A stretch of DNA of 64,000 nucleotides from Gemmatimonadota bacterium (GTDB lineage: Bacteria; Gemmatimonadota; Gemmatimonadetes; Palauibacterales; KS3-K002), in NCBI GenBank assembly GCA_020344215.1, contig CP070815.1:2275563-2339562 (forward strand). The letters are read 5' to 3'. Of this stretch, positions 43,637-52,036 are shown piece by piece (within the stretch, counting starts at the first letter, position 1; each line of letters opens with the position of its first letter). The notes under the pieces are model-generated. The model did not search any database and was not told the DNA's origin. It saw only the letters and a list, made by a program, of their open reading frames with translations. A program made the translations under genes and the position numbers.

Positions 43637-43764
43637 GGGTACCTCCCGGTTTTGGGTTGTTGGGCACCTGAAAGATAACGCCGCGCAAGCGCCTGCGTTA
43701 GGACTTCAAGAAGATTACAGAACGCCTGCTAGCTACCCCCGACCTCCAGGGGTCTGAGGGGATG

Positions 43765-43820
43765 GGACGCGAATGGGGCTCAGGAGGTCGCGGGGTCGAA
43801 TCCCGCCGTCCCGACTAGCT
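43765..43820 (+). pseudogene. Partial tRNA-Pro(GGG) copy / att-like repeat
   Basis: Bases 43771-43820 match 42535-42584 (the 3' half of tRNA-Pro plus 6 bases beyond it) at 48 of 50 positions. GGGACG at 43765-43770 also matches the 5' acceptor strand, so the D-arm region (about 23 bases) is missing. Either an att repeat left by an integrative element or an internally deleted tRNA duplicate. The remaining gene-free stretch 43637-44217 shows nothing else but the hairpin at 44144. Confidence 0.7.
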
Positions 43821-44143
43821 TTTCCAGGCAGTTCCCTGAGAAACCCGCCAGCATTGCCGCATCCTTACGTACTCAGTGGGCATCTTGCCGTACATCTATA
43901 GGTAGGGTTCCGCAGATTGCCACCTCTGAATCTGGGGTGAATCACGGAGTGCGCGTGGCGGAAGCGTAAGCGCCCCCCAGTGAGTACGTAACAGAATTTC
44001 TAACAAGCCCAAGAGCGTGCTAATTGAGGCCAGAACGTTGCCCTCACTGGTGGTGACCATTTAGATTCGTGTTGCTGGGGAGTAAAACCCAGTCAAATGC
44101 GAGACCAATAACGGCGCTTTGGTCGCCAAGGCTCGACCGCACG

Positions 44144-44186
44144 AGCCCCGGATCCCTCAACACGAAAGAGGGAGACGGGGCTTTTT
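44144..44186 (+). terminator. Strong rho-independent terminator or attenuator
   Basis: AGCCCCGGATCCCTC pairs with GAGGGAGACGGGGCT (15 positions, two mismatched) over a 9-base loop and is followed by TTTTT. It sits only 31 bases before the RHH gene start, with no obvious gene upstream on this strand, so it may attenuate that gene. Confidence 0.8.
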
Positions 44187-44217
44187 CAGTACCGCAGAGC
44201 TGGAAAGGACGAGAGAG

Positions 44218-44415
44218 GTGCAGCACGAGAACGTGACCATGCTCGGCGTCATGATCCCCACACGCATGCACCGGGAACTGAAGGAGCTGGCCCGCGCCAA
44301 CAGGACCACCATGACGGCCATTGCTTCGCGCCTACTCACCCGGTTCCTAGAAGGGCAGGGCCTTGGGCCGAATGGCGAAGGCACACCAACACAGGAAGAG
44401 GCCGCCGAGCAATGA
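44218..44415 (+). CDS. Ribbon-helix-helix (CopG-like) protein
   Basis: 65 aa from a GTG at 44218 with AAGGA upstream; an ATG at 44239 is an alternative. The core MLGVMIPTRMHRELKELARANRTTMTAIASRLLTRFLEG fits the RHH DNA-binding fold: a short strand, then two helices. The tail is Gly/Glu-rich. Such proteins are typically antitoxins or plasmid/phage regulators. No toxin gene is seen downstream, where IS debris follows. Confidence 0.6.
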   Translation: MQHENVTMLGVMIPTRMHRELKELARANRTTMTAIASRLLTRFLEGQGLGPNGEGTPTQEEAAEQ

Positions 44416-44583
44416 GCTGCGACGACCTCTCCTGCGAAAGGTGTTCGTGTTGGTGATTCCGAAGCTAACCGCGCTCTGAGAGAGCGCAACGGGTACATAG
44501 GCTGGTGACACTCGGAAGGATCGGGATCTCCCCTCATTACCTAGGGGGTTGAAGGACCCGCAGGGCTGAGGAGGACTCACTAG

Positions 44584-44931
44584 CTGGCCTTGCTGATAGA
44601 GGCGGAGATCGGGACGATCAAGCGGTTCCCTACGAGCCATGCGTTGGCGAGCTACGCGGGGTTGGTGCCGAGCACGCGGAGCTCGGGAGGGAAGACGGCG
44701 CACGGCGGAGTGGGGCCGGCGGGGAGCAGCTGGCTCAAGTGGGCCCTGGTGGAAGCGACGCAGGTGTTGAAGCAGGCGCCCGGCCCGGTGCGGTTTCACT
44801 ACGAGCGACTGTAGCGGGCGAAGGGAAAACCGAAGGCGACGGTGGCGGCGGCGCGAAAGTCGTGCTGCTACCTTTATTGGATGCTGGAAGAGGGCTGGAG
44901 CTACGAGGAGTGGCTCGAGCAGCATGAGCGT
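44584..44931 (+). mobile_element. IS110-family transposase C-terminal remnant
   Basis: The frame reads LIEAEIGTIKRFPTSHALASYAGLVP, RSSGGKT and WLKWALVEATQ, which is the Transposase_20 domain of IS110 elements. A TAG at 44812-44814 interrupts it, and the same frame resumes with RAKGKPKATVAAARKSCCYLYWMLEEG, the normal IS110 C-terminus. The N-terminal catalytic DEDD half is absent. The element is dead. Its right edge lies inside the Fic fragment. Confidence 0.85.
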
Positions 44932-45249
44932 TTGGAGGTGCGCCAGCCCCGCCTTGAGGATGGCCGGCGTCGGTCCGAACTCGTCGTGAAGAAACCGCTC
45001 GAGGTTGTCGAGAGCCACCGCCATCATGTCGGGTGGCGGCGGCACGAAGCGAGCATTCGCCGGGCGCGTCCCAGCGACCCGGTTCTGCGTACGCCGAAAC
45101 TCGCCTGGCGCTCCGGTGCTGCCGCGGCCGTCTTGGAGCAGGACGCGATGCATCTCGCGCAAGCGGCGAAGACTCAGCGGAAGGCTGCCCGTGCGAATCC
45201 GGTCGAGGCCGTGCTGGAGAGCAGCGACGTAGCGCGAGACATCCCGCAC
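44932..45249 (-). pseudogene. Fic-family protein fragment interrupted by IS110 remnant
   Basis: Minus-strand frame from GTG 45249: VSRYVAALQHGLDRI, LREMHRVLLQDGRG, GEFRRTQN, ANARFVPPPP and LERFLHDEFGPTPAILKAGLAHLQ match the region just before the Fic catalytic motif HxFxxGNGRxxR. The match stops at 44932, where IS110 sequence begins, so the active site is gone. The N-terminus is also missing on the other side. Intact Fic enzymes transfer AMP or other groups to proteins. Confidence 0.8.
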
Positions 45250-45292
45250 GTCTGCGACAGCGCCACGTCGCCAGGATGGCCGGGCAGAGTCC

Positions 45293-46306
45293 TCAGAGAG
45301 TGGGAATCTGCCTTTCTTTGGGTGCTACGCTGTTATATGCGGCGACAAAGGACTGAGGGCCGTTCTTGATGGTCTCTACCAGCGCCCCTCGTCCCAGCTC
45401 CCGCTCGATCGTTTGAGCCATGTAGGCTCCCACCACGTAGTTGGCACGTTCTTGGATTCCGATCTCCCACGATCTTGATCTTAATTCATCCGCCGTCAGC
45501 TGGTCTGCCTCTTGATACAGCCGGCGGAGTCTTGAGTGTAGGTTGGCTACTTCTTCCGGGTTCTCTAGCAGATCGTAGTCGGTAGCGATAAGTGACTGGC
45601 CCACCTCGCCGATCTGCGGAAAGAGCTCTATCGCTCGATAGGCAACATAGGTAGCCATACCTTCGTTCTGCAGTGACAGGTACATCAATCGCCTTGGATC
45701 GGTTTCAAATTCCGAAGATACGTATCTTCTATATGTGCTCGCATAACCGCGATGAAACACCTCGTGTACGAACAGATTCAGCAACTCGGCGTTCAGGATG
45801 TGAATCACAACATCGCCTCTTTGCTGGAAACCGGCGGCGATGATCTCGGTGGTGAAGTAGATCGTGGTACTCAAGTCGGCGTCGCTGGGGATCCATTTGC
45901 ATAGGTATGGGACTACTTGTTCCACAAACCGTTCCTCGATGGCCGCCACTCTCCTGGCTGCTTCGAGTTGCGAGTGGCTTTCCCTCTCTGATTGTGGCAG
46001 TGCCGCCAATCGTTCAACACCTTCTCGCCATTTATCCATGTCAAGCGGTTGATTAATGGCGTCGTGCCACAACTCGACCAATTGGTAGGCTTGATCTTCC
46101 CGCCAGAATCTCTCAGGGTCTTCGAGAATCGTCTCCGGGTGAAGGATTATCTGTTCCACCGAAGATGCGTCGAGTCGTAGTGTGGACTCTAGACACGGGG
46201 ACGGATGGGCCGTGTCTGACGGTTGGATCTGCATCGACAAGACGGGCGCTGCCGCCCAGAACAGCAGCATTAAGAGAGCGTGACTTGCTACGGTTGTTCT
46301 TTTCAC
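45293..46306 (-). CDS. Secreted DUF5700-like putative zinc peptidase
   Basis: 337 aa with a signal peptide (about 1-24). The zinc motif HEVFH lies in FVHEVFHRGYAS, and a candidate third ligand follows in LQNEGMATYVAYRAIE, the gluzincin layout of the DUF5700 family. The GTG at 46306 has AAGGAG and begins the signal peptide; the longer in-frame ATG at 46498 adds an unlikely leader. The gene is visibly AT-richer than its surroundings, suggesting recent acquisition, and sits next to IS and Fic debris. Confidence 0.8.
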   Translation of the reverse strand: MKRTTVASHALLMLLFWAAAPVLSMQIQPSDTAHPSPCLESTLRLDASSVEQIILHPETILEDPERFWREDQAYQLVELWHDAINQPLDMDKWREGVERLAALPQSERESHSQLEAARRVAAIEERFVEQVVPYLCKWIPSDADLSTTIYFTTEIIAAGFQQRGDVVIHILNAELLNLFVHEVFHRGYASTYRRYVSSEFETDPRRLMYLSLQNEGMATYVAYRAIELFPQIGEVGQSLIATDYDLLENPEEVANLHSRLRRLYQEADQLTADELRSRSWEIGIQERANYVVGAYMAQTIERELGRGALVETIKNGPQSFVAAYNSVAPKERQIPTL

Positions 46307-46631
46307 GCTTATCTCCTTCCGCAAACATTTCAGCTTGGCTCTGACTGCAATGTTGGCCCGAGGGGCAACATCCGTGCCGATTCGTTGCAGGGTCTCGAAG
46401 TGCTTAGTTGTATCGGGATTGCTTGGCTGCATTCGCGAAGCACCTGTCGAGAGGGTTGCTCGAATGTGGGAGACTACTCTGTTCATCATGAGCTCCAAGT
46501 GACGAAGAAATCGAGCATCTCAGTAGAGATGGCATGTGCGGTAGTCGGCGGACTTCGGCCGAGATCTTGGCTGAGGTAGTTGTGCGCGTAACGTCCTCTA
46601 CAGTGACGACCCGCGACGCCGGTCGGGCTTT
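46307..46631. other. Gene-free stretch
   Basis: 325 bases between two minus-strand HExxH genes. No coding frame, strong hairpin or repeat is visible; base composition is AT-richer than the window average, like the adjoining DUF5700 gene. Confidence 0.4.
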
Positions 46632-47549
46632 CTATCCTGCGAGGTACTCCTCCATGATGTCCAGGTAGTTCTCCTCGAGAGAGGAGACGCTGATACCCAG
46701 CGCCCGCTGGAAGGCGTCGTGAAACGTGTCGCCCTCGTTCATGTACTGAAACAGGTTGCGCAAGTCCGCCGTACTCGCCCCGTGACCCCGCGCCGTATCG
46801 ATGAGGTAGGCGTAGGTCAGCGCGAACATCTGGTAGTACTCGCCCATTCGGTCGACATCCGGGAAGTCGGGACGGCGTTGTATTCGAACCGGATTGATGT
46901 GCGTCGGATCCGAGAACCAGGCGCGAAACTGCTGCAACGTCGGTCGCGTGTACGCCCCTCCCACGACCACCGCTTGCCCCTCGGAGAACCAGATGTCGAG
47001 CCAATAGGGCCAGGCAGCGTTCCCGGGGCAGTCGATGAGGCTGAACTGAAAGACGTGCGTCAGTTCGTGCCTCATCAGGTAGCGGTACAACCCGGGATAG
47101 CGCTGGGTCGGTCGCTCGGGCGAATCGACCGCCGCGATCAGGAAGCCGTGTCGGTAGCCTTCCGCCGCCTTGGGCGAAATGTTCTTCTGAGCGTAAATGT
47201 AGTAGCTGTACCCGGGCGCGAATCCCAACTCCGCGTCCGAAGCGATCTGGAACTCTGCCGTCAGCTCCGAGAAGACATCCTCGGCCAGCGAAGCCAGGGT
47301 GTCCTTCGCCTCCGTGCTGCTCCCGTCACTGTACACACTGAAATGGTCGCTGACGTACGGTTCACAGTCGTGACGCCAGGAGCGGTAGCCGTAAGAATCG
47401 ACGGCCCACTGGCCCGGTGGGCAGTCATCGCCGGCAGGCCCCGGCGCCGTCGGGCCCTCTGAGTCGCAGGAAGTGATAAGTAGCGGCAGGACCGCCAGGA
47501 AGGCTAGAACCGGTACCCGGGTCAGCCGTTTTGACCTACTCACTGTCAC
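46632..47549 (-). CDS. Lipoprotein with HExxH metallopeptidase motif
   Basis: 305 aa. Lipobox LLITSC gives Cys28. The zinc motif HELTH is in LMRHELTHVFQF, with a downstream Glu in WFSEGQAVVVGG, the peptidase MA-like gluzincin arrangement. Several Cys pairs (CPPGQWAVDSYG, HDCEPY, DCPG) suggest disulfides. The GTG start at 47549 has no clear ribosome binding site. It lies upstream of the DUF5700 gene on the same strand, so two secreted putative peptidases are neighbours. Confidence 0.8.
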   Translation of the reverse strand: MTVSRSKRLTRVPVLAFLAVLPLLITSCDSEGPTAPGPAGDDCPPGQWAVDSYGYRSWRHDCEPYVSDHFSVYSDGSSTEAKDTLASLAEDVFSELTAEFQIASDAELGFAPGYSYYIYAQKNISPKAAEGYRHGFLIAAVDSPERPTQRYPGLYRYLMRHELTHVFQFSLIDCPGNAAWPYWLDIWFSEGQAVVVGGAYTRPTLQQFRAWFSDPTHINPVRIQRRPDFPDVDRMGEYYQMFALTYAYLIDTARGHGASTADLRNLFQYMNEGDTFHDAFQRALGISVSSLEENYLDIMEEYLAG

Positions 47550-47587
47550 GGCCGCACTCGACTTGCGCTGCGTCGGGGGTCAACCAG

Positions 47588-47701
47588 TTAGACGTCTGAA
47601 CCGAGGCGAACGTTGTCGCGGCTGCGCACGTTGATGATGTAGATCTCCCAGTTGCCGTCTCGATTCGAGTTGAAGGCGATCCGCCTGCCGCCAGCGGCAC
47701 T
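47588..47701 (-). pseudogene. TolB-like propeller C-terminal remnant
   Basis: A minus-strand frame ending in TAA (47590-47588) reads GGRRIAFNSNRDGNWEIYIIN and SRDNVRLGSDV, a PD40 propeller blade. No start or further blades are present upstream, where the CPBP gene ends. It is a gene relic. Confidence 0.5.
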
Positions 47702-47755
47702 GCGCCGGAATGAAGAACGACAGCGTGCGTTTGCGACCGCTCACCTGGCTCCTGA

Positions 47756-48460
47756 TCAATGGAAGCCGAGCAGGATTCTGATCGACGACGGCGAGTCTAC
47801 CAGCGCGTGGCAGATGATTGGGCTGAGCGTGTTCCGCGTCTTCACGTAGCTGAGCGTTACGGTCACCCCGGCCAGGAAGGTCAGAATCATCATCAAGCTC
47901 CCCGCCAGCAGCCCGCTGCTGAGATATCCGTAGTGCCAGAATGCGAACGCCAGGTTGCCCACGACTATGGCCGCAGGCCACTTCCAGGCTCGCGCCAGCC
48001 GGTCGATGAGAAATCCGATGAAGATGAGCACCTCGACTACGCCCTCGTAGACGATGTACAGGTAGTCGACCAATCGCTCCCCGAACGGGCGCACCCCTTC
48101 GGCATGCGCCATCCCTGACGCTTCGACGTAGCCGGCGAGCAGAGGCCTCACAATCAGGAATTGGTACAGCATGAGAACGACACCGCTCAGCAGGAAGAAA
48201 ACGAACGCCCACAAGAGGTTCTTGGGCACCTGCTCGAACCTCAGGTTGAACCCGGTCGAGAAGGAGCCGCCCTCGGCCAACCGAATGTACAGGTAGGTCA
48301 CCAAGAGCATGATGGTCATGCGCAGAGCGGCGAGCAGCCAGGTAGTCAGTCTACCGATGTCAAGGACGGGTCTCAGATAGGGGGTCAGCTCGCCGATGAG
48401 GATCCAGGCCAGGAAGACCAGAAACAGATGCAGGAAGTTGGGCCTCGCGAGCCGATTCAT
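47756..48460 (-). CDS. CPBP (Abi) family intramembrane protein
   Basis: 234 aa with about seven hydrophobic segments. The CPBP pattern is recognisable: Glu residues in YEGVVEVLIFIGFL (motif 1 is degenerate relative to EExxxR), NLAFAFWHYGY (FxxxH) and a final His in IICHALVDS. Active family members are intramembrane proteases related to CAAX prenyl proteases; the degenerate first motif leaves activity uncertain. ATG at 48460 with GGAGG. Confidence 0.78.
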   Translation of the reverse strand: MNRLARPNFLHLFLVFLAWILIGELTPYLRPVLDIGRLTTWLLAALRMTIMLLVTYLYIRLAEGGSFSTGFNLRFEQVPKNLLWAFVFFLLSGVVLMLYQFLIVRPLLAGYVEASGMAHAEGVRPFGERLVDYLYIVYEGVVEVLIFIGFLIDRLARAWKWPAAIVVGNLAFAFWHYGYLSSGLLAGSLMMILTFLAGVTVTLSYVKTRNTLSPIICHALVDSPSSIRILLGFH

Positions 48461-48598
48461 GATCGCACCTCCAGATCAAGGCCGCTGCCTCTGCGTCCTG
48501 CCGCGCTCAGTCGACCTTACGCTAGTTGTCCTCCATGCGTTTCGTGCGCCGCCTTCCGACAGCGGCCGGGGGCGCTAAGAGTCGCGATCCGTGTCTAG

Positions 48599-48835
48599 TT
48601 CCCCGAGCGGCGGCGCCTGATCGGCTTCGGTGACCGGACGGTCTCACTGGTACGGATCGACGAGGTAGACCGCAAGTGGCTGGAGCGGTACCGGGTGGAA
48701 CAATCGGCTCCGAAGACGGATGACGTGGTCCGTTGGACGACCGCAAGTGACTTGGTCCTGGTTCGTGGAAGATTCAAGAGGTATGCAAGCAGGGAAGAGT
48801 ATCTCTGGCTAACGACGCTGGCGGGAGTTCGCTGA
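48599..48835 (+). pseudogene. Coding-like fragment without a start codon
   Basis: A 78-codon frame directly after a TAG reads ERRRLIGFGDRTVSLVRID, WLERYRVEQSAP and GRFKRYASREEYLWLTTLAGV, with codon use like the neighbouring genes, but has no ATG near its beginning. It matches no family I recognise and is probably the end of a truncated gene. The rest of 48461-49029 shows no gene. Confidence 0.35.
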
Positions 48836-49029
48836 GGGCCAGTGGAACACACCTAGAACACATCATCGCCCGGCCGTCGCATTACGTGCACTCCACAGAA
48901 GTTGGCGGTACCTGAGCAAGCGGTTGTGTTGGTTGACTATTGCCGCAGCGCTTCCTAGCGTGCGTCGAGAACTCCGGAGCAAGCGCGGCAGCGGGCCCGG
49001 GATTCCACGCACGTCGCTGGAGGTATCCG

Positions 49030-49731
49030 GTGAGAATCGCCGACATGAACTGGATGCAGGTCGAGGAATACCTGAAGACCGATGACCGGGCGGTGGTCCC
49101 GCTGGGGAGCACGGAGCAGCACGCCTACCTGAGTCTTCTGACAGACACACTGATTGCGGAACGGCTGGCGCGGGAGGCCGCCGACCCCCTGGGGATCCCG
49201 GTCTTCCCCGCGGTGCCCTTCGGGCTCTCCCCCTACTTCTCGGCCTTCCCCGGGACCGTTACCCTTCGCTTGGAAACCTACCTAAACGTGATTCGGGACA
49301 TCCTGGACAGCCTCTCCCGCTCCGGGTTCCGGCGGATCGTCTTCGTGAACGGCCACGGCGGGAACGCGCCGGCGGGTTCGCTGGCCCTGGAGTGGAAGGC
49401 GGAGCACCCGGGCCATCAGGTGAAGATCTTCAACTGGTGGATCGCGCCGAAAACGCTGGCGAAGATCAACGAGGTGGATCCCGTGGGCTCCCACGCCTCC
49501 TGGACCGAGAACTTTCCCTGGACGCGCCTGGCGGGGGTGGCCCTTCCCCAGGAGAGTAAGCCGCTCATCGACAAGGCCCTGAAGTCGGTTCTGGATCCGG
49601 CGGCCTTCAAGGATGCCGTGGGGGACGGGAACTACGGCGGCGTCTATCAGCGCCCCGACCATGAGATGTTGGCGATCTGGGAGGTGGCCGTGGCGGAGGC
49701 CCGGGAGGCGATGGAGGAGGGCTGGGCATGA
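49030..49731 (+). CDS. Creatininase-family amidohydrolase
   Basis: 233 aa. Family signatures VVPLGSTEQHAYLSLLTDT (metal ligands Glu and His) and FVNGHGGNAP are present, with a C-terminal GVYQRPDHEMLAIWEVAV. Members hydrolyse creatinine or cyclic and formamide intermediates, such as in mycofactocin and riboflavin-like pathways. The substrate here is unknown. The GTG at 49030 has GGAGG 6 bases upstream. It overlaps the SDR gene (ATGA), so the two likely act in one degradative pathway. Confidence 0.88.
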   Translation: MRIADMNWMQVEEYLKTDDRAVVPLGSTEQHAYLSLLTDTLIAERLAREAADPLGIPVFPAVPFGLSPYFSAFPGTVTLRLETYLNVIRDILDSLSRSGFRRIVFVNGHGGNAPAGSLALEWKAEHPGHQVKIFNWWIAPKTLAKINEVDPVGSHASWTENFPWTRLAGVALPQESKPLIDKALKSVLDPAAFKDAVGDGNYGGVYQRPDHEMLAIWEVAVAEAREAMEEGWA

Positions 49732-50486
49732 ACTTGGACTTCAGCGGCCGCACGATCATCGTCACCGGCGGTGGGCACGGGCTGGGGCGAGCGATGGTAA
49801 AGGCCTTCGTCGAGCGGGGCGGCCGGGTCTGGACGTGCGACATCCTGGCCGATGCCCTGGCCGAGACCGGGGAGTTGTGTGGCACGGGGTGTGAGGCCCG
49901 CGAGGTGGACGTCCGAGACCGGGACGCGGTGAAGGCGTTCGTCGAGGAGGCGTCCCGCGAGTCAGGGCGCGTGGACATCCTGGTGAACAACGCCGGCGGT
50001 GTGGCGGGTCAGGTGGGCCGCCCGCTGGAGGAGGTCACGCCGGAGGCGTGGCAGGTGATCTTCGACGTGAACCTCACCGGGGCCTTCAACTTCTCACAGG
50101 CCGTGGCGCCCGGCATGAAGAGCGCAGAGTGGGGCCGCATCGTCAACATCTCATCCGGCGCCGGCATCCGGGTGAGCCTCACCGGCATCCAGGCCTACGC
50201 CTCGGCCAAGGCCGGACTCATCGGCTTCACCCGGCAGCTGGCCCACGAGCTGGGCCCCTTCGGGATAACGGTGAACTGCGTCGCCCCCGGGTTCATCCGC
50301 TCGAATCCTACCACGGAGCGGCAATGGCAGTCCTACGGCGAGGAGGGGCAGCAGAAGCTGGTGGAGTCGATCGCCACGCGCCGCCTGGGACAGCCCGAGG
50401 ACATTGCCTACGCCGTACTCTTCTTCTCCTCGGACTACGCCTCCTGGATCACCGGCCAGACGCTCAGCGTGGATGGGGGACGGTGA
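49728..50486 (+). CDS. Short-chain dehydrogenase/reductase
   Basis: 252 aa, classical SDR. Cofactor motif TGGGHGLG, NNAG, the catalytic Ser in NISSGAG and YASAK (Tyr and Lys), and a C-terminal GQTLSVDGGR are intact. It oxidises or reduces a hydroxyl group with NAD(P). Coupled by overlap to the creatininase-family gene. A short GGTGAGGGG direct repeat follows the stop codon. Confidence 0.92.
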   Translation: MNLDFSGRTIIVTGGGHGLGRAMVKAFVERGGRVWTCDILADALAETGELCGTGCEAREVDVRDRDAVKAFVEEASRESGRVDILVNNAGGVAGQVGRPLEEVTPEAWQVIFDVNLTGAFNFSQAVAPGMKSAEWGRIVNISSGAGIRVSLTGIQAYASAKAGLIGFTRQLAHELGPFGITVNCVAPGFIRSNPTTERQWQSYGEEGQQKLVESIATRRLGQPEDIAYAVLFFSSDYASWITGQTLSVDGGR

Positions 50487-50526
50487 GGGGGCGGTGAGGG
50501 GCCGGTGATCGGTTAAGCGCTCAGCC

Positions 50527-51465
50527 TCACCGTTCCACCCCTCTCCGCGCCAACTCTCGTTGCACGATCTCCAGCTCCGCCTCGGCCAAGCGGAGTTGAC
50601 CCTCAACCTCGGCCACGCGCGTCCTCAATTGGGCGGCCTGAGCCGGGTGCATAGACCCGACGCCGATCGCAGCCTGGAAACGTTCCAGCTCGCGCTGGGA
50701 GTATTCTCTCTGGCGATTCAACAAGGCGACTTGGCTCTGCGCTTCCACTTCCAGCAGCTTGAGTTCGGCTTCCACTGCCGTGATCTCCCCCTCGAGATAT
50801 GCACGTCGCAACTCGAGTTGCTGGGCCAGGGACTCTAGTTGCAGCTCCGCCTGCAGGGCGACGAGGTTCCGTGCCTGCACTTCGCCCGCCGAGATTACAC
50901 CGACTTCTGCCTGCTGCCGGGCCCGTTCCTCTTCGCGCCGAACGACCTCGAGATGGTGACGTGCGACTTCCATCTGGACCTGGATCTTCTCACTCACGAA
51001 GTCGCGGCCGTCAACCAACGGCGAGGACAACTTACCCAGCGGCTCTCTTCCCGAGCGCCGGACCTCTTCCAACTGCAATTCACTGATCCTTGCGTCGGCC
51101 TCGGCCTGTGCTATCTGCAGTTCGAAGTACATCAGATCCCTGTCGCTGCGAACACCCTGTTCAACCTGCTCGCGGGTCAATCCCAATGCCTCTAGCTGCA
51201 TCTCGACCCGCTGTTGTGCCAACTCGACCTGGACCTCTAGCCGCGCTTCCAGCAGTTCCCTGCGCCAGGAGTCGCTGAGCTGTTGTGAGGCACCCATGGC
51301 TGCGGCACCCAGGGCCAGGGAGCCCACCATCAGGCCCCCCGTCTTCAGGACTCGGACGCCGGGCCGCTGGCGGATGCCCGTTCGTTTGTTTCGACGCAGC
51401 TCTCTGCTGAGCTGCCATTCCAAGCTTTCTAAGAAGCGAGGATCAGGCTCGTGCTTGTCATGCAT
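50527..51465 (-). CDS. Membrane-anchored coiled-coil protein, candidate anti-sigma partner
   Basis: 312 aa. A charged cytoplasmic N-terminus (about 1-38) is followed by one membrane helix (about 40-58, LKTGGLMVGSLALGAAAMG). The remaining 250 residues are almost pure coiled coil, rich in Glu, Gln, Arg and Leu, with TolC/efflux-like helical-hairpin character. The ATG at 51465 overlaps the ECF sigma stop by 8 bases and has GGAGG. Its position is that of an anti-sigma factor, but no zinc-finger or known anti-sigma domain is visible, so the role is inference. Confidence 0.7.
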   Translation of the reverse strand: MHDKHEPDPRFLESLEWQLSRELRRNKRTGIRQRPGVRVLKTGGLMVGSLALGAAAMGASQQLSDSWRRELLEARLEVQVELAQQRVEMQLEALGLTREQVEQGVRSDRDLMYFELQIAQAEADARISELQLEEVRRSGREPLGKLSSPLVDGRDFVSEKIQVQMEVARHHLEVVRREEERARQQAEVGVISAGEVQARNLVALQAELQLESLAQQLELRRAYLEGEITAVEAELKLLEVEAQSQVALLNRQREYSQRELERFQAAIGVGSMHPAQAAQLRTRVAEVEGQLRLAEAELEIVQRELARRGVER

Positions 51466-52036
51466 TCTTCCTACCTCCTTCGGACAGCTCCAAGGCGGTA
51501 ACCGGCTCGACAGTTGGCTCTGCTGCCAACCCAGCGGGCGCCTCGGCGCCGACATATGGTCTCAGGCGTTTCTCGAGGTTCTGTCGGGCGCGGCGCAGAC
51601 GGCCTTCTACCGCGCGCTCCGATAAGCCGAGTTCGTCTGCGATCTCACGCGTGCTCTTACCGTCGAAGTAGGATGCCTCGAGCAACGCGGCCTGACCGCG
51701 CCGCAGCCGCGCCAGACCCCAGCTCACGAGTGCAGCTGCCCACGGCGTTTCGGGACGGTAGTCATCTGCTTCCAGCTCCAACTCGGCTGGATCGACTGGC
51801 GTTGGCCGTTGGCGTCTGAAGTGACTCACGAGCAGATTACGTGCGACTCGAATCAGCCAGGCCCGAGGATGATCGGGCGTACCGCGGCGCGGCCAACTTT
51901 CTACGGCTCGCAGCCAGGCATCTTGCACGATGTCCTCGGCCAGGGTCCGATCGCCGCCCACTCGACGCGACACGAACGCGTAGAGCGGGCCGGTGTGCTC
52001 CCTGTAGATCTGCAGCAGCTCAGCCTCGGAGAGCAA
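51458..52036 (-). CDS. ECF sigma factor
   Basis: 192 aa. Region 2: YAFVSRRVGGDRTLAEDIVQDAWLRAVES and HPRAWLIRVARNLLVSHFRR. Region 4: LLEASYFDGKSTREIADELGLSERAVEGRLRRAR. The TTG start at 52036 has GGAGG 8 bases upstream. The stop overlaps the start of the membrane coiled-coil gene. Probably responds to an envelope signal through that partner (inference). Upstream 52037-52324 holds only a short plus-strand TolB-blade relic near 52222-52310 (DGNYEVYVMNLNG). Confidence 0.92.
   Translation of the reverse strand: MLSEAELLQIYREHTGPLYAFVSRRVGGDRTLAEDIVQDAWLRAVESWPRRGTPDHPRAWLIRVARNLLVSHFRRQRPTPVDPAELELEADDYRPETPWAAALVSWGLARLRRGQAALLEASYFDGKSTREIADELGLSERAVEGRLRRARQNLEKRLRPYVGAEAPAGLAAEPTVEPVTALELSEGGRKNA

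Noticed and set aside
44812..44814. In-frame stop in the IS110 remnant as recoding
   Set aside because: It is TAG, the transposase lacks its catalytic N-terminal half, and the element is dead, so a plain nonsense mutation explains it.
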